This document shows, one piece after another, positions 41,756 through 53,464 of a DNA stretch of 64,000 nt. Numbering within the stretch: the first letter of the stretch is position 1; each line of letters opens with the position of its first letter. Origin of the DNA: Protopterus annectens (taxonomy: Eukaryota > Chordata > Ceratodontiformes > Protopteridae); contig NC_056733.1 of the NCBI RefSeq assembly GCF_019279795.1, forward strand, positions 1,120,776,907-1,120,840,906. Reading direction: 5' to 3'. Under the pieces are notes generated by a model that was given only the letters and a program-made list of their open reading frames with translations, did not search any database and was not told the origin of the DNA. A program made the position numbers and the translations under genes.

Positions 41756-42292
41756 CTGCCGATATCCCTGTTGCTCTCTTGCAGGGAAAGAGTTTTAATA
41801 TAGGTTGTCTTTGATATTAAAATAAGAAACTTCATGGCTTTTCTGCTGGAGTGGGCAGTTGCATCAGATGGCCTCCAAGCTTCCTCTCCAGGTTCTATAT
41901 CAACCTGAGGAATGAGGCAGCCTGTTCAAGATTTCTGTGACAGAAGGTTTTTGATCCCCCTTGTAGAGAGTGCATGTAAGTTTTAAGGAGATGCAATCAG
42001 TTCTCTGCCTTCATAGGCTCATTCATAAGTTTTGCACAGTCTACAGCCTAGCCACAAATTCCTTTTCCAAAGTTCACTCAAGCCTGAAGATAGACATGAT
42101 AGACTGCAGGAGAATTTGAGGCTGACCATCCAAGTATCTGGGTTTATTATTAAAGTGGCAGGGGTACTATTCTCTTTGACATGTAGTGGATGTATGTTTC
42201 AGATATGTGGGATATGAATCTGTCATACAAATATGTCTTTTCTGCTAATGAAGGATTAATTCCATGAACCAGGTGATTGAGGGTACCATTTG
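41756..42292. other. Unassigned region
   Basis: No gene or element recognised; directly precedes the left end of DIRS D. Confidence 0.5.
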
Positions 42293-42450
42293 ATGTCCTT
42301 CTACTCTTATGTTGCAGTATTCTTAAGATGGGGGATTCACTGCCAAAGGCAGTCCCATCTTTCAGCCAGTATACAAAAGACTTTAACTACTGCAGGGTAC
42401 GTGGGATGTCGCACATAGGTCATAAAAGTGACATCTGCACGTACCATCCT
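42293..42450. repeat. DIRS D left terminal inverted repeat
   Basis: gcagtattcttaagatgggg...cagccagtatacaaaagact...ctgcagggtacgtgggatgt is reverse-complemented at about 50800-50910 in the right end. A TATA-like ataaaagtgacatctgcacg sits at 42422-42441. Confidence 0.75.
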
Positions 42451-42534
42451 CAGAACTTCTCTGCTGCCAGTCCGAACGCCATCTACAATCGTCAGTCTGC
42501 TTGCCTGAGTTGTTTGCTGGTTACAAGAGATTGA

Positions 42535-42550
42535 GGTAAGTGCCCCATTG
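42535..42550 (+). promoter_or_regulatory. Conserved DIRS leader motif (DIRS D copy)
   Basis: aggtaagtgccccattg, followed by a pyrimidine-rich tract and the gag ATG at 42596. Only this copy has a true GT splice-donor form (G/GTAAGT); the others have ATAAGT or CTAAGT. Confidence 0.5.
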
Positions 42551-42595
42551 TGGTTTTCTTTTATTTTTTGCTACTGCTTTTTTGCTTTGAGGTTT

Positions 42596-44396
42596 ATGTC
42601 ATCCAAAAAGTGCAAATGCCAGTGTGGAAGACAAATTCCACATAAAGATAGTCATGATAAGTATCTCTTCTGCTTAGGGCTCAACCACAACCATACGTTT
42701 TGCCCTATCTGTAAAGACCCTAGGTAGCTGCATTTGCTCTCTTAATATTTATATTGAGAATCAGAGATTGAAAAGGTTAACTCATGCCATTAAGCAGGGT
42801 ATGTCAGGGCCTTCTGCTGAGCCTGTTATGAAGAAGACTAAGAGACTTAGGCCTGAAACTTCAGCTGCGCCTCCCCTCCTGGACATCTCTCTTGAGGCCA
42901 ATGAAGGCCCAGAGACCCGTACAGATTTTGGCTCAGATACTAAGGCAAATACCACATCAGAGGCCACAAAGGATCCTGAAATCAGCACATCCTTGAAGGC
43001 TTTGCAAACGTCCATTTTGGACAGACTTGGAACCAAGGCTCATACTTTCGGAAGGCCCTTGAGGTATTCCACAAATTTTAGTAAGGGAGGAAGTTCCGAC
43101 AACTGTCATTGAATGTAGGCCTATACCAGGTCCCTCCCTTTTTCACAGGACTGATGCTTCTCTTAAGAGGAAGCAGAAAGTCAAACATGTTTCTGCTTCT
43201 CAGGACCCATCTGCTGATTTGCAAGCTTTTACATAAGGTTTGTTCAATACCTTTATGACTCTTAAACTTCCTTCAGGGATTTCTCTTCCAAACCCTCCTT
43301 TAACTTCTTCACCACAGAAAATTATCAGAATATGGGATTCTTCTGAAGAGGAGGATTCCTTGGTCTACTATGCTGAGATTACTTCCTCTTTGGAGTATAC
43401 CTCCCCTGAGGAAGAGTCTAATGGCACAGTTTCTCCTGGTGAAGATATCACCTTTGGGGAGACATTGCCAGGATGAGGGTGTATTTTAAATGGAACTGCT
43501 CGCAGGTTTCTGAGGTGCAGAAAAGGTGCTATGACTTGCTTCAAATAGATTTTCCCTCTCCTTCTGCTATCCCTCTGGTTTTACCAGCTTTTCTTGATGC
43601 CTTCTCATCTGCATCAGAGATTCTTGACTCTCAACCCCCTTCCCCTTAAAAGGCCAGGTAGGTTCTATAAAGTTCCAGAGGACTGTAAATTTCTATACAA
43701 ATGTTCATTATCAGATCCAGTAACTGTTTCTGTGGCTGATGATAAACCTTCTAAACTATTGGCATCTACTTCTCTTCTACTTTCAGATAAAGAGAGCAAG
43801 ACCATAGAAAGGCTGGGAAAAAAGGTTTATACCGCAGCCATCTTAACTTTCCATGCTATCAGTTACCAAACCCATATGACCAAGTATGCTTTGGCTCTCC
43901 TTTCACAGGCTACTCAGCTTCTGTCTAACTTTCCAGATTCGGAAGTGAAATCACAGCTTTCATCAGTTCTGGGGGCTTCCTCCCATGGGGTACACCACTC
44001 TATTAAATGTATCTATGATGCAGCTGAAGCATCTGCTAGAGCGGCTGCATCTGGCTCTGTTTTGCAGAGATACTCATGGTTGAGGCTTCAACCACTTGCA
44101 GATGAATTTAAAGATAATTAATGGACACTCCCTTAGATAATAAGGTTTTGTTTGGGACTGCAGCAACAGACTTGTTCAAGTCCTTGCAGGAGAAAGGTAC
44201 AGAATTAGAGGACCTAAAACACATTTTTGTGTCTCCATTTCCTAAATTCCAAAGGAATTACCCATCTAAAACTCCTTTGTTAGGAAACGGTCTTGCACTC
44301 CTCCTTCCAGAAGAGGAGTACCAGGAAACCTACTGCTTCAAAACCCTCTCGGCCTGCTCCTGCACCAAAACAGCCTTTTCCAGAGAAGCCAGGTAG
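42596..44396 (+). pseudogene. DIRS D gag
   Basis: MSSKKCKCQCGRQIPHKDSH with C..CLGLNHNH..C..C: zinc motif intact over the first 43 codons, then a stop. Further pieces: PAEPVMKKTKRLRPETSAAP (about 42820), acidic EEDSLVYYAEITSSLEYTSP (about 43350), SPGEDITFGETL, GRFYKVPEDCKFLYKC (about 43660), then 43594-44121 open for 175 codons with KKVYTAAILTFHAISYQTHM, CIYDAAEASARAAASGSVLQ and LRLQPLADE, and 44121-44396 continuing DTPLDNKVLFGTAATDLFKS. The C-terminal half is the best preserved DIRS Gag here. Confidence 0.82.
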
Positions 44397-44520
44397 TCTT
44401 TGACTACCAACCTTTTCTCAGTTTCTCTGTCTGCATCTTTCCCTGTCCCTATTAGTCTGGGAACATATAACTCAAGACTCATGGTCATGGGTCCTTTCTG
44501 TTATCCACAAAGGGTATTTC

Positions 44521-44829
44521 ATGTTGTGGAAAACTCTTCCATCTTTCACGGGCATTTCTCAACCACCTCAAGGCCAACTGCAGTTCTTTCCAGAGGTGGT
44601 CCAGGTCCCAGGGAACTATTCAAGAAGCTCCACTGCACCAAAAAGGAAGAGGTTTATAGGTTCCCAGAAAAGATGGCCCTTGGAGACCCATTCTGGGTTT
44701 TTCACACCTCAACACATTTTAAAAGTCACAACCTTCTGCATGCTTTCTCTGCATACCTTGTTTTCCCTTATACTTCCACAAGCCTTTATAGTCTCCCTGA
44801 ACATCAAGGATGCCTACCTTCACATTCCC
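44521..44829 (+). pseudogene. DIRS D reverse transcriptase, first part
   Basis: GSQKRWPLETHSGF is a decayed VPRKDGPWRPILG block (about 44660-44700), and IVSLNIKDAYLHIP (about 44790-44829) is motif A with the first Asp changed to Asn. The gene is cut by LINE 3 right after HIP and resumes at about 47507 with IHPPFRKFLHFS. Confidence 0.78.
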
Positions 44830-44869
44830 AGCCTACCTTCACGAGTCCCTTGAATTACTTCAGGTGTAA

Positions 44870-45867
44870 CTTGACTGCAGGTAAAACCCCTCTTCAGGTC
44901 ATTGCCAGCTATAGGACCCCCTCCACGAATCAGGACATTCACTCACCCTGCTTGGATCTACTTGAGTCAATCAAGATACAACCAAACACCCTGGTTTTGG
45001 GTAACTTTAATTACCCATCCATTTTCTGGGTAAATTATAAATATTCTAACTTACCTGCCCAAAGGTTCCTCAACTTTATTAACTCCAGTGCCATGGAGCA
45101 GCTGGCTGACACAGCCAGAAGAGGCTCAAACATCCTGGATCTGGTGCTCACCAACATGTGGGACCACTGTACCACCCCCAATATGTGGTCATCCCTGGTG
45201 AGATCTAACCACAAATCAATCTAGCTAGACTACACGGGACCCCCCCCCCCCTTAGCAACAACTAGACTAAAAAACTTCTGCAAGGCCAATTGCATACAGA
45301 CTCTTACATGACAGCATAAATAGCTTCATAGCCCCCCCCCCCCCACTGACGGAACAGACACATATGCAGAGTTATACACCAATGCTTTATACGAGCACCT
45401 GTGCATTTGTATTGACTCTGCTGTACCTGATAGAACCAAAACAAGATCTTCAAGGAAAAAACCTGCCTGGTGGACAACTGCCATTAATAGGCTATACAAC
45501 AGGAGAAAGATTGCTGTCTAAGAGTAGGAAAGAACAGTCCCAAAACTGGAAACACTCCCTCCTCATCTTAAATAAGCAAATAAGACTCCTAGTGAAGTCC
45601 TCCAAAGCTAACTACATACCCAAATTAGCTTCCCTAACTAATGATGACCACAAGGCGTTCTTTAGTTACATCTGTAACCTCAAAGGTAAGGCCCAGATTT
45701 CAGCTGAACTCATAGTTAATGGTACCACATATACAGAACCTGTGGATATAGCAAACCTGCTGGCTGACAGGTTCAGTGGAAACTTCACTCCCCTGTCCCT
45801 GTCACATATACCCAAAGCATCCCTAACACCTGTTTCCCACCTATTATGTCCGAGGAGCAGGTCTTAA
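44870..45867 (+). pseudogene. LINE 3 endonuclease and linker
   Basis: TLVLGNFNYPSIFWVNYKYS (catalytic GDFN changed to GNFN), FINSSAMEQLADTARRGSNI, LDLVLTNM and LVRSNHKSI (SDH changed to SNH). 45364-45867 is the linker to RT, ending in KANYIPKLASLTNDDHKAFF. C-runs near 45241 and 45333 shift the frame. Both altered residues are catalytic, so the endonuclease is inactive. Confidence 0.8.
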
Positions 45868-47130
45868 ATGCCTTCTCCAAGGCCAAAAACACAGCCTCTA
45901 TGGGACTAGATAGCATCCTGGGCTGTGTTCTACACGGGTTAAAACAGGAATTAGCATCACCATTGGGCTCACTTTTCAATCACAGCCTAAACACTGGCTT
46001 CGTCCCAGCAGAATGGAAAACAGCTACCGTCATCCCTTTGCACAAAGGAGGTGCATCCACCAACCATGGGAACTATAGACCCATTAGCCTGACCAGCCTT
46101 ATCTGCAAGGCCATGGAACAAATCATCATGGAACTTATTAACAAAGATACAGGAAATCTCCAAATGCTTGACCCCACCCAGTTTGGCACGATCAAGGGGA
46201 GATCATGCCTTTTAAACTTGGTGGACTTCTTTGAGATAGTCACCAAAGCCCTAGACGAGGGCAAATCTGTGCATATGGCCTACCTAGACCTAGCCAAGGC
46301 TTTGACACAATACCCCACTTGGGCATCATAGATAAACTCACCCAGCTAGTTGTCAACCTATATATTGTCAGGTGGGTTGCAAACTGGCTCACTGATACAA
46401 CTCATATGGTCAAAATAGGGGACTCCACCTCCTTAAGCAGACCAGTAACCAGTGGTGCTCCACAGGGGTCAGTTCAGGGACCACTACTGTTTGAAATCTA
46501 CTTCTCCAGAGTACAGGCTAAAAATAAAGAACTGTGGCTGACAAAGTTTGCTGATGACTGCAAACTGGGAAAGATCATTGAAACCCCTAGCGATGTCAAC
46601 ATCCTGCAAGAAGGTCTTATGCACACTAATGACAGGTGCCAAAGTCATGGTCTTAAACCTAATGCAAAAAAAAATGCATTATCATCCCCTTCTGCAAGGA
46701 TGATGTTCCAGCAAACTACCACATCAGTAGCAATATTCTAAGCACACAGTCAATGGTGAGAGATTTGGGAACACAGGTCGACAGCAACCTTAACTTTTAT
46801 CACCATGTCTTTACTGTTAAGAAGGGAATTTTATATTGCTCATCTCATAAGTAAGAGCATTGCCTCCAGAAGAAAAAGAGGTTATAACCCCCCTGTACTC
46901 TTCCCTCATCAGGCCAATAATAGAGTACAATTTTCCCTTTGGTATATTTCTTTCCAAACACCTGGAGCAATTGGAGACACCACAAAGGTTCCTTACAAAG
47001 AAAATTCAGGGTCTTCAAGATCTGTCTCATGTGGACAGACCAAAATCATTGTCACTTTACACTGTGTCATACAGACTGCTTAGAGGCAACCTGTGACTTG
47101 CATATAGAGCAATCTCTGACCCAACTTTAA
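45846..47130 (+). pseudogene. LINE 3 reverse transcriptase
   Basis: SEEQVLNAFSKAKNTASMGL, EWKTATVIPLHKGGASTNHG, NYRPISLTSLICKAMEQIIM, GRSCLLNLVDFFEI and AYLDLAKALTQYPTW (one base lost inside AFDTIPH, breaking motif A near 46303). Then VTSGAPQGSVQGPLLFEIYF, LTKFADDCKLGK (motif C intact, 46540s), SHGLKPNAKK, a frame change, and PLYSSLIRPIIEYNFPFGIF. Two frameshifts stop an otherwise recent-looking gene. Confidence 0.83.
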
Positions 47131-47506
47131 TGGAAATGCTGCACATTTGCAAGTGAAATGGCACACTGGTCACTCACTGAAAGCACTTTAACCTGGTATG
47201 CGACATCAACAGAACTTGCTGGAGAGACAAATTTGTCTTAGAGTTTGCCACTCCTTTGGAACAAGCTTCCTATTCATGTTAAACAAAGTCCCTCATTGGT
47301 TCTATTTAAATGTAATTTGAATGATTGGATGGGTAACCAGAAATTCACCCTGGGGGTTCCACCTCTGCCCCTCTTTGACAGTGGCAATAGGTGCTGATTT
47401 TAGTGGTTGCTTGAACCAGACACCCTTGGGAACACTGGTTGAACTTGGCTAGGCTTGTAAGGGCCATGGGACTGTTAGTCTTGTAACCTCCTTTAATCCT
47501 ATGATC

Positions 47507-47632
47507 CCATTCATCCCCCTTTCAGGAAATTTTTGCATTTTTCTGTCCGTCACATTTTCAGTTCTCTGCATTCCCTTTTGGTCTATCTACAGCATCAAGG
47601 GTTTTTACAAAATGCTTGGCTTCTGTGATTGC
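47507..47632 (+). pseudogene. DIRS D RT fragment between LINE 3 and LINE 4
   Basis: 126 bases reading IHPPFRKFLHFS, then after a one-base shift FSALHSLLVYLQHQGFLQNA (originally SALPFGLSTASRVFTKC). It links the two LINE insertions and shows that both entered the same RT gene. Confidence 0.8.
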
Positions 47633-48280
47633 TTAGGTTCATAGGTTAGTCCTAGGCTATCGGCCCTAGGGCCTGTACAAGCCTAGCCATAACAATCCCA
47701 GACTATTTCTTCCCACAATATTTACTTCCCTGGACCCCTGTCTAGCAGGGCGACTGACGTGATCCTCGGGGTAAATTTCCTTTCTCCCATCCAGTCATCA
47801 AGGTTCCTTTTGAAGAGGGCCAAGGAGGCACTCTGCTTGACATGTATGGGCAGTCTATTCCAGTGTATGGGGAGTCATGGGTCAGGAACGTATCCCTCCA
47901 GCATATTTTGTTAATTGTGATGATAAGGTTTAGGTCCCCGGAGCATGTGGCTCTGATGGATTGTGATTTCTTTACGTTTAGCATGTCCAACAGCTCTGGG
48001 TTTGACATGGCCTTGTATGTTAAGCAGAGATCGCCTCTGAGTAGACGATATGCGACAGAGTATAGCTGGAGTTTTTGTAGTCGGTCAGCGTAGGGCATTT
48101 TCTTTAGGCCTGTGATTCTTTTAGTGAGGTATTTCTGTGGACTTTCCAGCTGTTGCAGATGTCTTGTGAGGTACATACCAAACGGGGAGCTGGACTCTAT
48201 GATGGGTCTAATGAGAAGGATTTCCTAACTGTTGTGGCAATGTGGTTATCGAAGGTGAGACCACTGTCCACCTGTGTTCC
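47633..48280 (-). mobile_element. LINE 4: strongly 5'-truncated CR1-type LINE in DIRS D RT
   Basis: Minus strand. Only the C-terminal part of ORF2 (MYLTRHLQQLESPQKYLTKR, then YSVAYRLLRGDLCLTYKAMS) and the 3' UTR ending in cctatgaacctaa at 47633, nearly the same as the LINE 1 3' end. DIRS frame reads ...SVIA before and YHRLQGIQISPYLDD after, sharing only tt at the junction. Confidence 0.87.
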
Positions 48281-48660
48281 TTATCACAGACTCCAGGGTA
48301 TACAGATCTCTCCATATCTGGATGATCTCCTGCTCCAGGCACTTCCTCCAGTGACCTTACAACAGAATCTCCTTTTCACTATTTCCCTTCTGCAAAGACT
48401 GGGTTTCACAATAAAGTTTCAAAAATCTTTCCTCACCCCCTTCACAGGACCATGACTTCCTGGGGTGCAGAATCCTGACAGATCGCATGTTGGCCTCCCT
48501 GCCTCCTCAAAAAGTTTTGTCTCTAACCAGTTTCTTCCAAGACCTTCTCCCTCTGCAGTCTCTTAAAGCCAGGGAGTTTGCCTGCCTGCTAGGGTTCACG
48601 GCATCCACCATCCCCATGTTACCTCTGGCCAAACTTCACATGAGGAAATTTCAGTGGTAC
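48281..48660 (+). pseudogene. DIRS D reverse transcriptase, last part
   Basis: HRLQGIQISPYLDDLLLQAL (48284; YLDD intact), LQRLGFTIKFQKSFLTPF (48390), then LGCRILTDRM-like connection sequence (about 48460), and ARLLGFTAS with IPMLPLAKLHMRKFQWYLK (48590-48668). Follows LINE 4 directly. Confidence 0.82.
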
Positions 48661-49370
48661 CTCAAGTAATTTGGGAGTCAACATGTGAACCCGCTGGACT
48701 TTGTTGTCCCTCTTCTTCCTCGTCTGAAGAGGGAACTTCTTTGGTGGATTCAGCAGATTCCTCTGCATCCTCCTCTTCCAATTCAAGAGTTGTTCACAGA
48801 TGCCTCAGACATGAGTTGGAGGCAGCTTTTGCATCCTGGAAGGTTCAAGGCCTTTGGTCCAAGGAGTGCATAAACATAAGAGATGGGTGCACGGCTGTTG
48901 GCTCTATGGTCTTTTCACTCTTTTACCACCACAATTCTTTGGTATGTAAACAAACTGGGGGTGCAAAATCATGCCTTCTGTGCAGGCTAGCCCTCATAGC
49001 ATGGGAACTGACAACTCAGTACCATATCACCCTTCAGGCAGTATACATCTCCTCCAATCAGAATGTAGTGGCAGACACACTGAGCAGGTCCATGACTCAA
49101 TCCCATGAATGGATGCTTCACAGGGATGTGTTTCTGGACAGTCTCCACTGATAGGGTATTCCTCAAGTAGATCTCTTTGCCTCCTCTTTGAACAGACAAC
49201 TTCTAAAATTTTATGCCAGCATTCCAGACCCTCTGGTGTGGAAGATGGATGCCCTTTCTTTCTCATGGAAGGGGGTGTTTCTCTATGCAGCCCCCACCTT
49301 CCCTCTTATTCAGAGAGTTCTTCTGAAGATTCAGCAGGACAAACCAAAAATCTTGCTGGTGACTCCCTTT
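48660..49370 (+). pseudogene. DIRS D RNase H and methylase-like domain
   Basis: LKRELLWWIQQIPLHPPLPI (48708) then ELFTDASDMSWRQLLHPG (TDAS Asp intact), ECINIRDGCTAVG (Glu region decayed, about 48868), LVCKQTGGAKSCLLCRLALI (about 48942, related to DIRS B), NVVADTLSRSMTQSHEWMLH (49066, last Asp) and HRDVFLDSLH, then VDLFASSLNRQLLKFYASIP (about 49165), the methylase-like block. Confidence 0.78.
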
Positions 49371-49499
49371 TGACCACGAGAGCATTGGTTCCCTCTTCTT
49401 CTGCATTTAGCCAAGGGCAGTCATCACAAGTTACCGCACAAGGTGGAACTTCTCACACAAGACAGTGGATGTCTAATACACCCACACCTGTCAACTCTG

Positions 49500-50572
49500 C
49501 ATCTGGTACTGTGGATGATAGGCTTTTGATTTCTTTCAGACACTTCTTTTCAAAAGATGTGTTTTGGGTTCTGCACGTGGCCAGAAAACCCAATACTAGG
49601 AAATCCTACTTATCCAAATGGAAGAAGTTTTCTGTTTGGCATCTTTCTTGTAAACTAGACCCACTTTTGTGGATGTCCCTCTGGCTTTATCTTACTTGTG
49701 TGAACTGCTGAAGGCTGGGTTGGCTTATTCCTCAGTACAATCTCATCTATCTGCCATTTTGCTTGTCTGTCCTTGTCTCCTTCTTTGGCCTCTAAATTGG
49801 AGGCTAAACTCTTACCTAAAGCCGTCCTTGACATCAGACTTCCCAGGAAGTCTGTTCCTTCTTGTTCGGGCAAAATCTCACTGTGGCTCCATTTGAATCC
49901 GCAGCTACAGCTACCCTGCAACACTAATTGGAAGACTGTGCTATTACTAGCCATCACTTCAGCCAGGAGGGTGTCTGAACTTCAAGCCTTGATGGCTTAT
50001 CCCCCTTACTGGTTTTCCATAAGGATATGGTGTCTTTGTGTATTAACCCTTCTTTTATGTCCAAGGTTCTGAATGAGTTGTCACTTAACCAATCTATTCA
50101 TTTGCCCACTTTTTTCCCCTCTCCACAATCATCTAGTGAGAGAGTTCAACACACCTTGGATGTGCATGGACAACTCAGATTTTACTTGGATAAAACTAAG
50201 GCTGTCAGGAAATCTGATCAGCTTTTTGTTTCTTTTCATCCTAGGGCTCTGGGAATGCCTGTTTCCAAGAAGCCCATTTCTACTTGGATTTCTGGGGCTA
50301 TTTCCTTTTGTTATGTTTTTCATGGCAAGAGCCTTTCTACTACTCCTGTTAAGGCTCTCTTTACAAGAGCTGTGGCTTCTTCAGGTGCTTTTTTCAAAGG
50401 TTTGGTTACTAACTCCATCTTGGAAGCAGCTATATGGTCTTCTGTTCATACCTTCACTAAACATTATAAATTGGATGGCATCCCCAAATCCAGAGTTGGC
50501 TTTGCTAGAGCCATTCTCCATGGCTTTTTAGAAAGTGCCTCTGCTCCTACCCCCTCCCTTTCTTCTTCATGA
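49500..50572 (+). pseudogene. DIRS D tyrosine recombinase (nearly intact catalytic half)
   Basis: DDRLLISFRHFFSKDVFWVL (about 49520), RKSYLSKWKKFSVWHLS, then ITSARRVSELQALMAYPPYW (about 49950; box I Arg). The frame changes once near 50025 and 50027-50572 stays open: INPSFMSKVLNELSLNQSIH, RQLRFYLDKTK-type block, FVSFHPRALGMPVSKKPIST, KALFTRAVASSGAFFKGL (box II His lost, Arg kept), WSSVHTFTKHYKLD with the Tyr, and RAILHGFLESA. Ends just before the ICR. Confidence 0.85.
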
Positions 50573-50592
50573 GCTTTATTACTCTGTCTCAT

Positions 50593-50682
50593 GTTAAGAA
50601 TACTGCAACATAAGAACACAGAATAGTTGTGTAAAATCTTACCTTAACCACAGGTGTCCTTCTTTTCTGTGTTGCAGTATTC
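50593..50682. repeat. DIRS D internal complementary region (junction deleted)
   Basis: gttaagaatactgcaacataag, then aacacagaatagttgtgtaa...gtgttgcagtattc. Compared with DIRS A and C, about nine bases at the copy of the left terminus (tagaaggac) are missing exactly at the circle junction. Confidence 0.75.
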
Positions 50683-50739
50683 TTTCCCTGGATGTATGGT
50701 TACCTCCTTTTGTTCCTTAGGCTGGTGTTCTTACTGGGG

Positions 50740-50953
50740 CATTCAGTTCTGAGGATGGTGCATGTGGACATCACTTTTAGGGCCTACCTTGGCTGCTGGC
50801 CTACATGCAACGTCACGTACCCTGCAGTAGTTAGTCTTTTGTATACTAGCCGAAAGTCAGGACAGCCTTTACCAGTAAATCCCCTATGTTAAGAATACTG
50901 CACCATAGAAGATAAGGATATCTATGGTTATGATAAGATTTACACAGCTATTC
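50740..50953. repeat. DIRS D right terminal inverted repeat
   Basis: gcatgtggacatcactttta...acgtaccctgcagtagttag...gttaagaatactgcaccata...cacagctattct, complementary to the left repeat at 42293-42450. Confidence 0.75.
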
Positions 50954-52047
50954 TTTCTTTAAAGGAATAGAAGGTCAAAGAGAGTTGGATCTTTCAAGAC
51001 TAAAAAAGCTAGAGACATATCTCAATGGAGAAGTCTATAAAAACTGAGTAATAAGATGTCTGCTGGTTTGTCCTGATTATGATTTTTTTGAGGCCACTGA
51101 TCTTTATGAATTTCTGAGAGATCTCAAGTTGAGTAATGTAGTAAAACAAATACATGCCAAAAGGTGCATTATATGCAATAATGAGTCTAATGATGTGAGT
51201 AAAAGGGAATTAAGACTTCTTTGTATGTAGTGATAATGCCTTTGGAAATTAGATGCGCCAGATAGAAGGCTTTCTGAAATACTGTGGAGACATGATGGTT
51301 AATCAAGAATTATCAACACGAGTGCCTAGATCTCTTACAGCAGTGCCTAACTGGTAGGCTGTGAGGACCCCTATATAATATGTGAAAATGCCTAGTTTAT
51401 CAAAATGAACTGTGCTACATTCTTCGCATTTGAGACCATTGCCCTTGCACTAATTGTTAACATGGTCTAATCTATGTTAAAGCTGTGGAATACTGAATGC
51501 CAGCACCTTGTTTATACTTGTCTGCAAGCTTAGATAACTATAGGTCTGGAGTGTTGGCCCGAAGGTCCGAGAAATAGATGCCAAATAGGAGAGGGCTCAG
51601 GACTAAGCCCTGTGGTACATTTTTCGTTTTCAGGAAGTGGCATCTATGACTAATCATTTCTGGCAGGCAGCCAGTTAGTGATTCACTTTGCAACATAAGG
51701 ATTTATATTCAAAATTTGCAAGTCTTGCATGGGGAGGGCTAGATATGCTGTATGTACTGCACAACTGCTATCCACTGCTTTGTTTACTTTTCAAAGACAA
51801 TGAGGGTAAAGAAGCAGGACCTTCTTTGACAAAGCCAAACTGATGAGGGTTCAGGGTACAAGATTTTCAATGTCCATATTAATGAGGTCTGAGATAATAC
51901 ATTCCATAGCTGTACATATGAGGCTAGTGAGACTAATGAGTCTGTATTTACCAGGGTCCATGGTTAGGCTACCCTTGTGTAGTGCCATTGCAATAGCCAT
52001 TTCCTAGAGTTCAGGAGTGTACCCATTGGAGAAGCTTATATTAAAAT

Positions 52048-52145
52048 CTGGCAGTTAGTACAGAGGATTAAGGCTATGAATGGTTAAAGAGCTACTTCCT
52101 GTAGTCCAGTGTTTGAATCCCTCAGCCCCCATTTGCCTTATTGAG
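52048..52145 (+). mobile_element. Possible short tRNA-like SINE fragment in LINE 5
   Basis: About 95 bases (gcagttagtacagaggatta...gtgtttgaatccctcagccc) break the LINE 5 reading order between ALSKATTTSFMGLNKA and the following RT block. tgtttgaatccct resembles a pol III box B, and aaggctatgaatgg could be a worn box A. No target duplication found. Confidence 0.3.
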
Positions 52146-53464
52146 GCCCATAAATGAGGTGGTGGTAGCTTTTGACAGGGCTGAGAGAACTTGAACCATA
52201 GTAATTAAATGGGGTGGCAGGGGTTGTGGAATAGTTTGAGTGTGGAGTAAAATTTGTACCAAGTTTGTCTACTAGCCTATTGCCTATTTCCTTTGGTACA
52301 GTGTGTGCAATATTTGTTTGAACTAGCTGTGAATATTTGATGGATATTGGTTAACTTCTTGATATTGTTAACGAAAGATTTTTAATTATTATTGGTTTTA
52401 GTGGCTATTTTAATGTCATCCTCTGCTTCGAGCTTCCTAACGATTCCCTTAAGCTCAGTGTGCTTAAATGTGCTCTTCAGATAGGTAGAATGACATCTCT
52501 TATAAGCATTAAGCAGCTTATGTCTCTTGTGTACAATTTTTTATACTGGCATTCCACCATAGAGGTTAGTTTTTTTTAATTTCTGATATTTGGTGTGGAT
52601 AGGGACTGTCTTATCAATAAACTAAGGATAGAAGTCTGAGATATAGGCAGCAGCTTTAACAATGGTGTCCATTGCAGGAGGATTACAGCTGAATTTAAGG
52701 TCATTATGTAGCTAATGAAGGCTTGCATTTGAAAAGTCCTTTAACACAGGGGTGTTTAAAAGTAGGAAGTTTAACCCATTTTAAAGGAAAATGTCATTAT
52801 TTTGGGATCTAATTTAACAAGACAGGATGATACATATGGAGATGTGTAAGGAGTGGGCATGTTTGCGAGGACTAGATTAAGAATATTGGAGCTCGTATTA
52901 GGATGGGTAACTACCTGTAATAGCATTTATTATGTCAAGGTGGCATTGGGTATTTCAACCATTGGATGTCTATGATAGCGGGCAGTTTGATGGAGAGTTG
53001 AAAAGTCCCAGTAAAAAGGTGTTTGGTTTAATGAGTATTTTGGTAATGTGTTAAGATGGTTGTTGTCCCCAGAAGGGGATGCAAGAGGGTGTTCCATAGT
53101 TATGACATGGTGATTAATCTTGTTTATGGTGACTTGAACATCAAAGACTTCAAATATGGTGTTCCAAGGAACCTGTCATGAGGTGATGATACCCTTGAAA
53201 AAATGCTGATACTCCCCCTAGAATTGCTAGTTAAGTCTGAAGATGTGATGAACACTATACCCAAGAGTAGTGGGAGTGCTTTCACTGATCTGAAACTGTC
53301 TCATTACACATATATGAATGTGTTCCAAGTTGCAAGAGAGCCTCAGGTTCAGGCATGTTTCTGTTAAGTCTTCTGGTGTTGAGTAGAGCCACATTATTGA
53401 GTTCCAGATTAGAATTTACTAGGTTGAATGTCTATCAAATAAGCTCTACCTTAAAAAAAGAACA

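Larger units (their letters stand above)
44830..47506 (+). mobile_element. LINE 3: 5'-truncated CR1-type LINE in DIRS D RT
   Basis: Plus strand. It begins inside the endonuclease (LTAGKTPLQVIASYR, about 44865), has LGNFNYPSIFWVNYKYSN and VRSNHKSI, the linker with KPAWWTTAINRLYNRRK-like sequence (about 45460), RT (45846-46741), the C-terminal part (46860-47130) and a 3' UTR ending ctttaatcctatgat. DIRS sequence on both sides (HIP before, IHP after) defines the borders to within a few bases. Little or no target duplication, as is usual for CR1. Confidence 0.85.
42293..50953 (+). mobile_element. DIRS D: complete-length DIRS-like element with two LINE insertions
   Basis: Left end atgtccttctactcttatgt (42293), gag 42596-44396, RT 44521-48660 split by LINE 3 and LINE 4, RNase H/methylase 48660-49370, recombinase 49500-50572, ICR 50593-50682, right end acacagctattct (50953). 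Without the LINEs it is about 5.3 kb. Left and right repeats pair through ccagtatacaaaagac and tactgcagggtacgtg. Confidence 0.9.

Noticed and set aside
51000-51230. Plus-strand coding-like stretch (LDLSRLKKLETYLNGEVYKN and following)
   Set aside because: It is the antisense of the LINE 5 C-terminal RT region, which aligns with LINE 1 on the minus strand.
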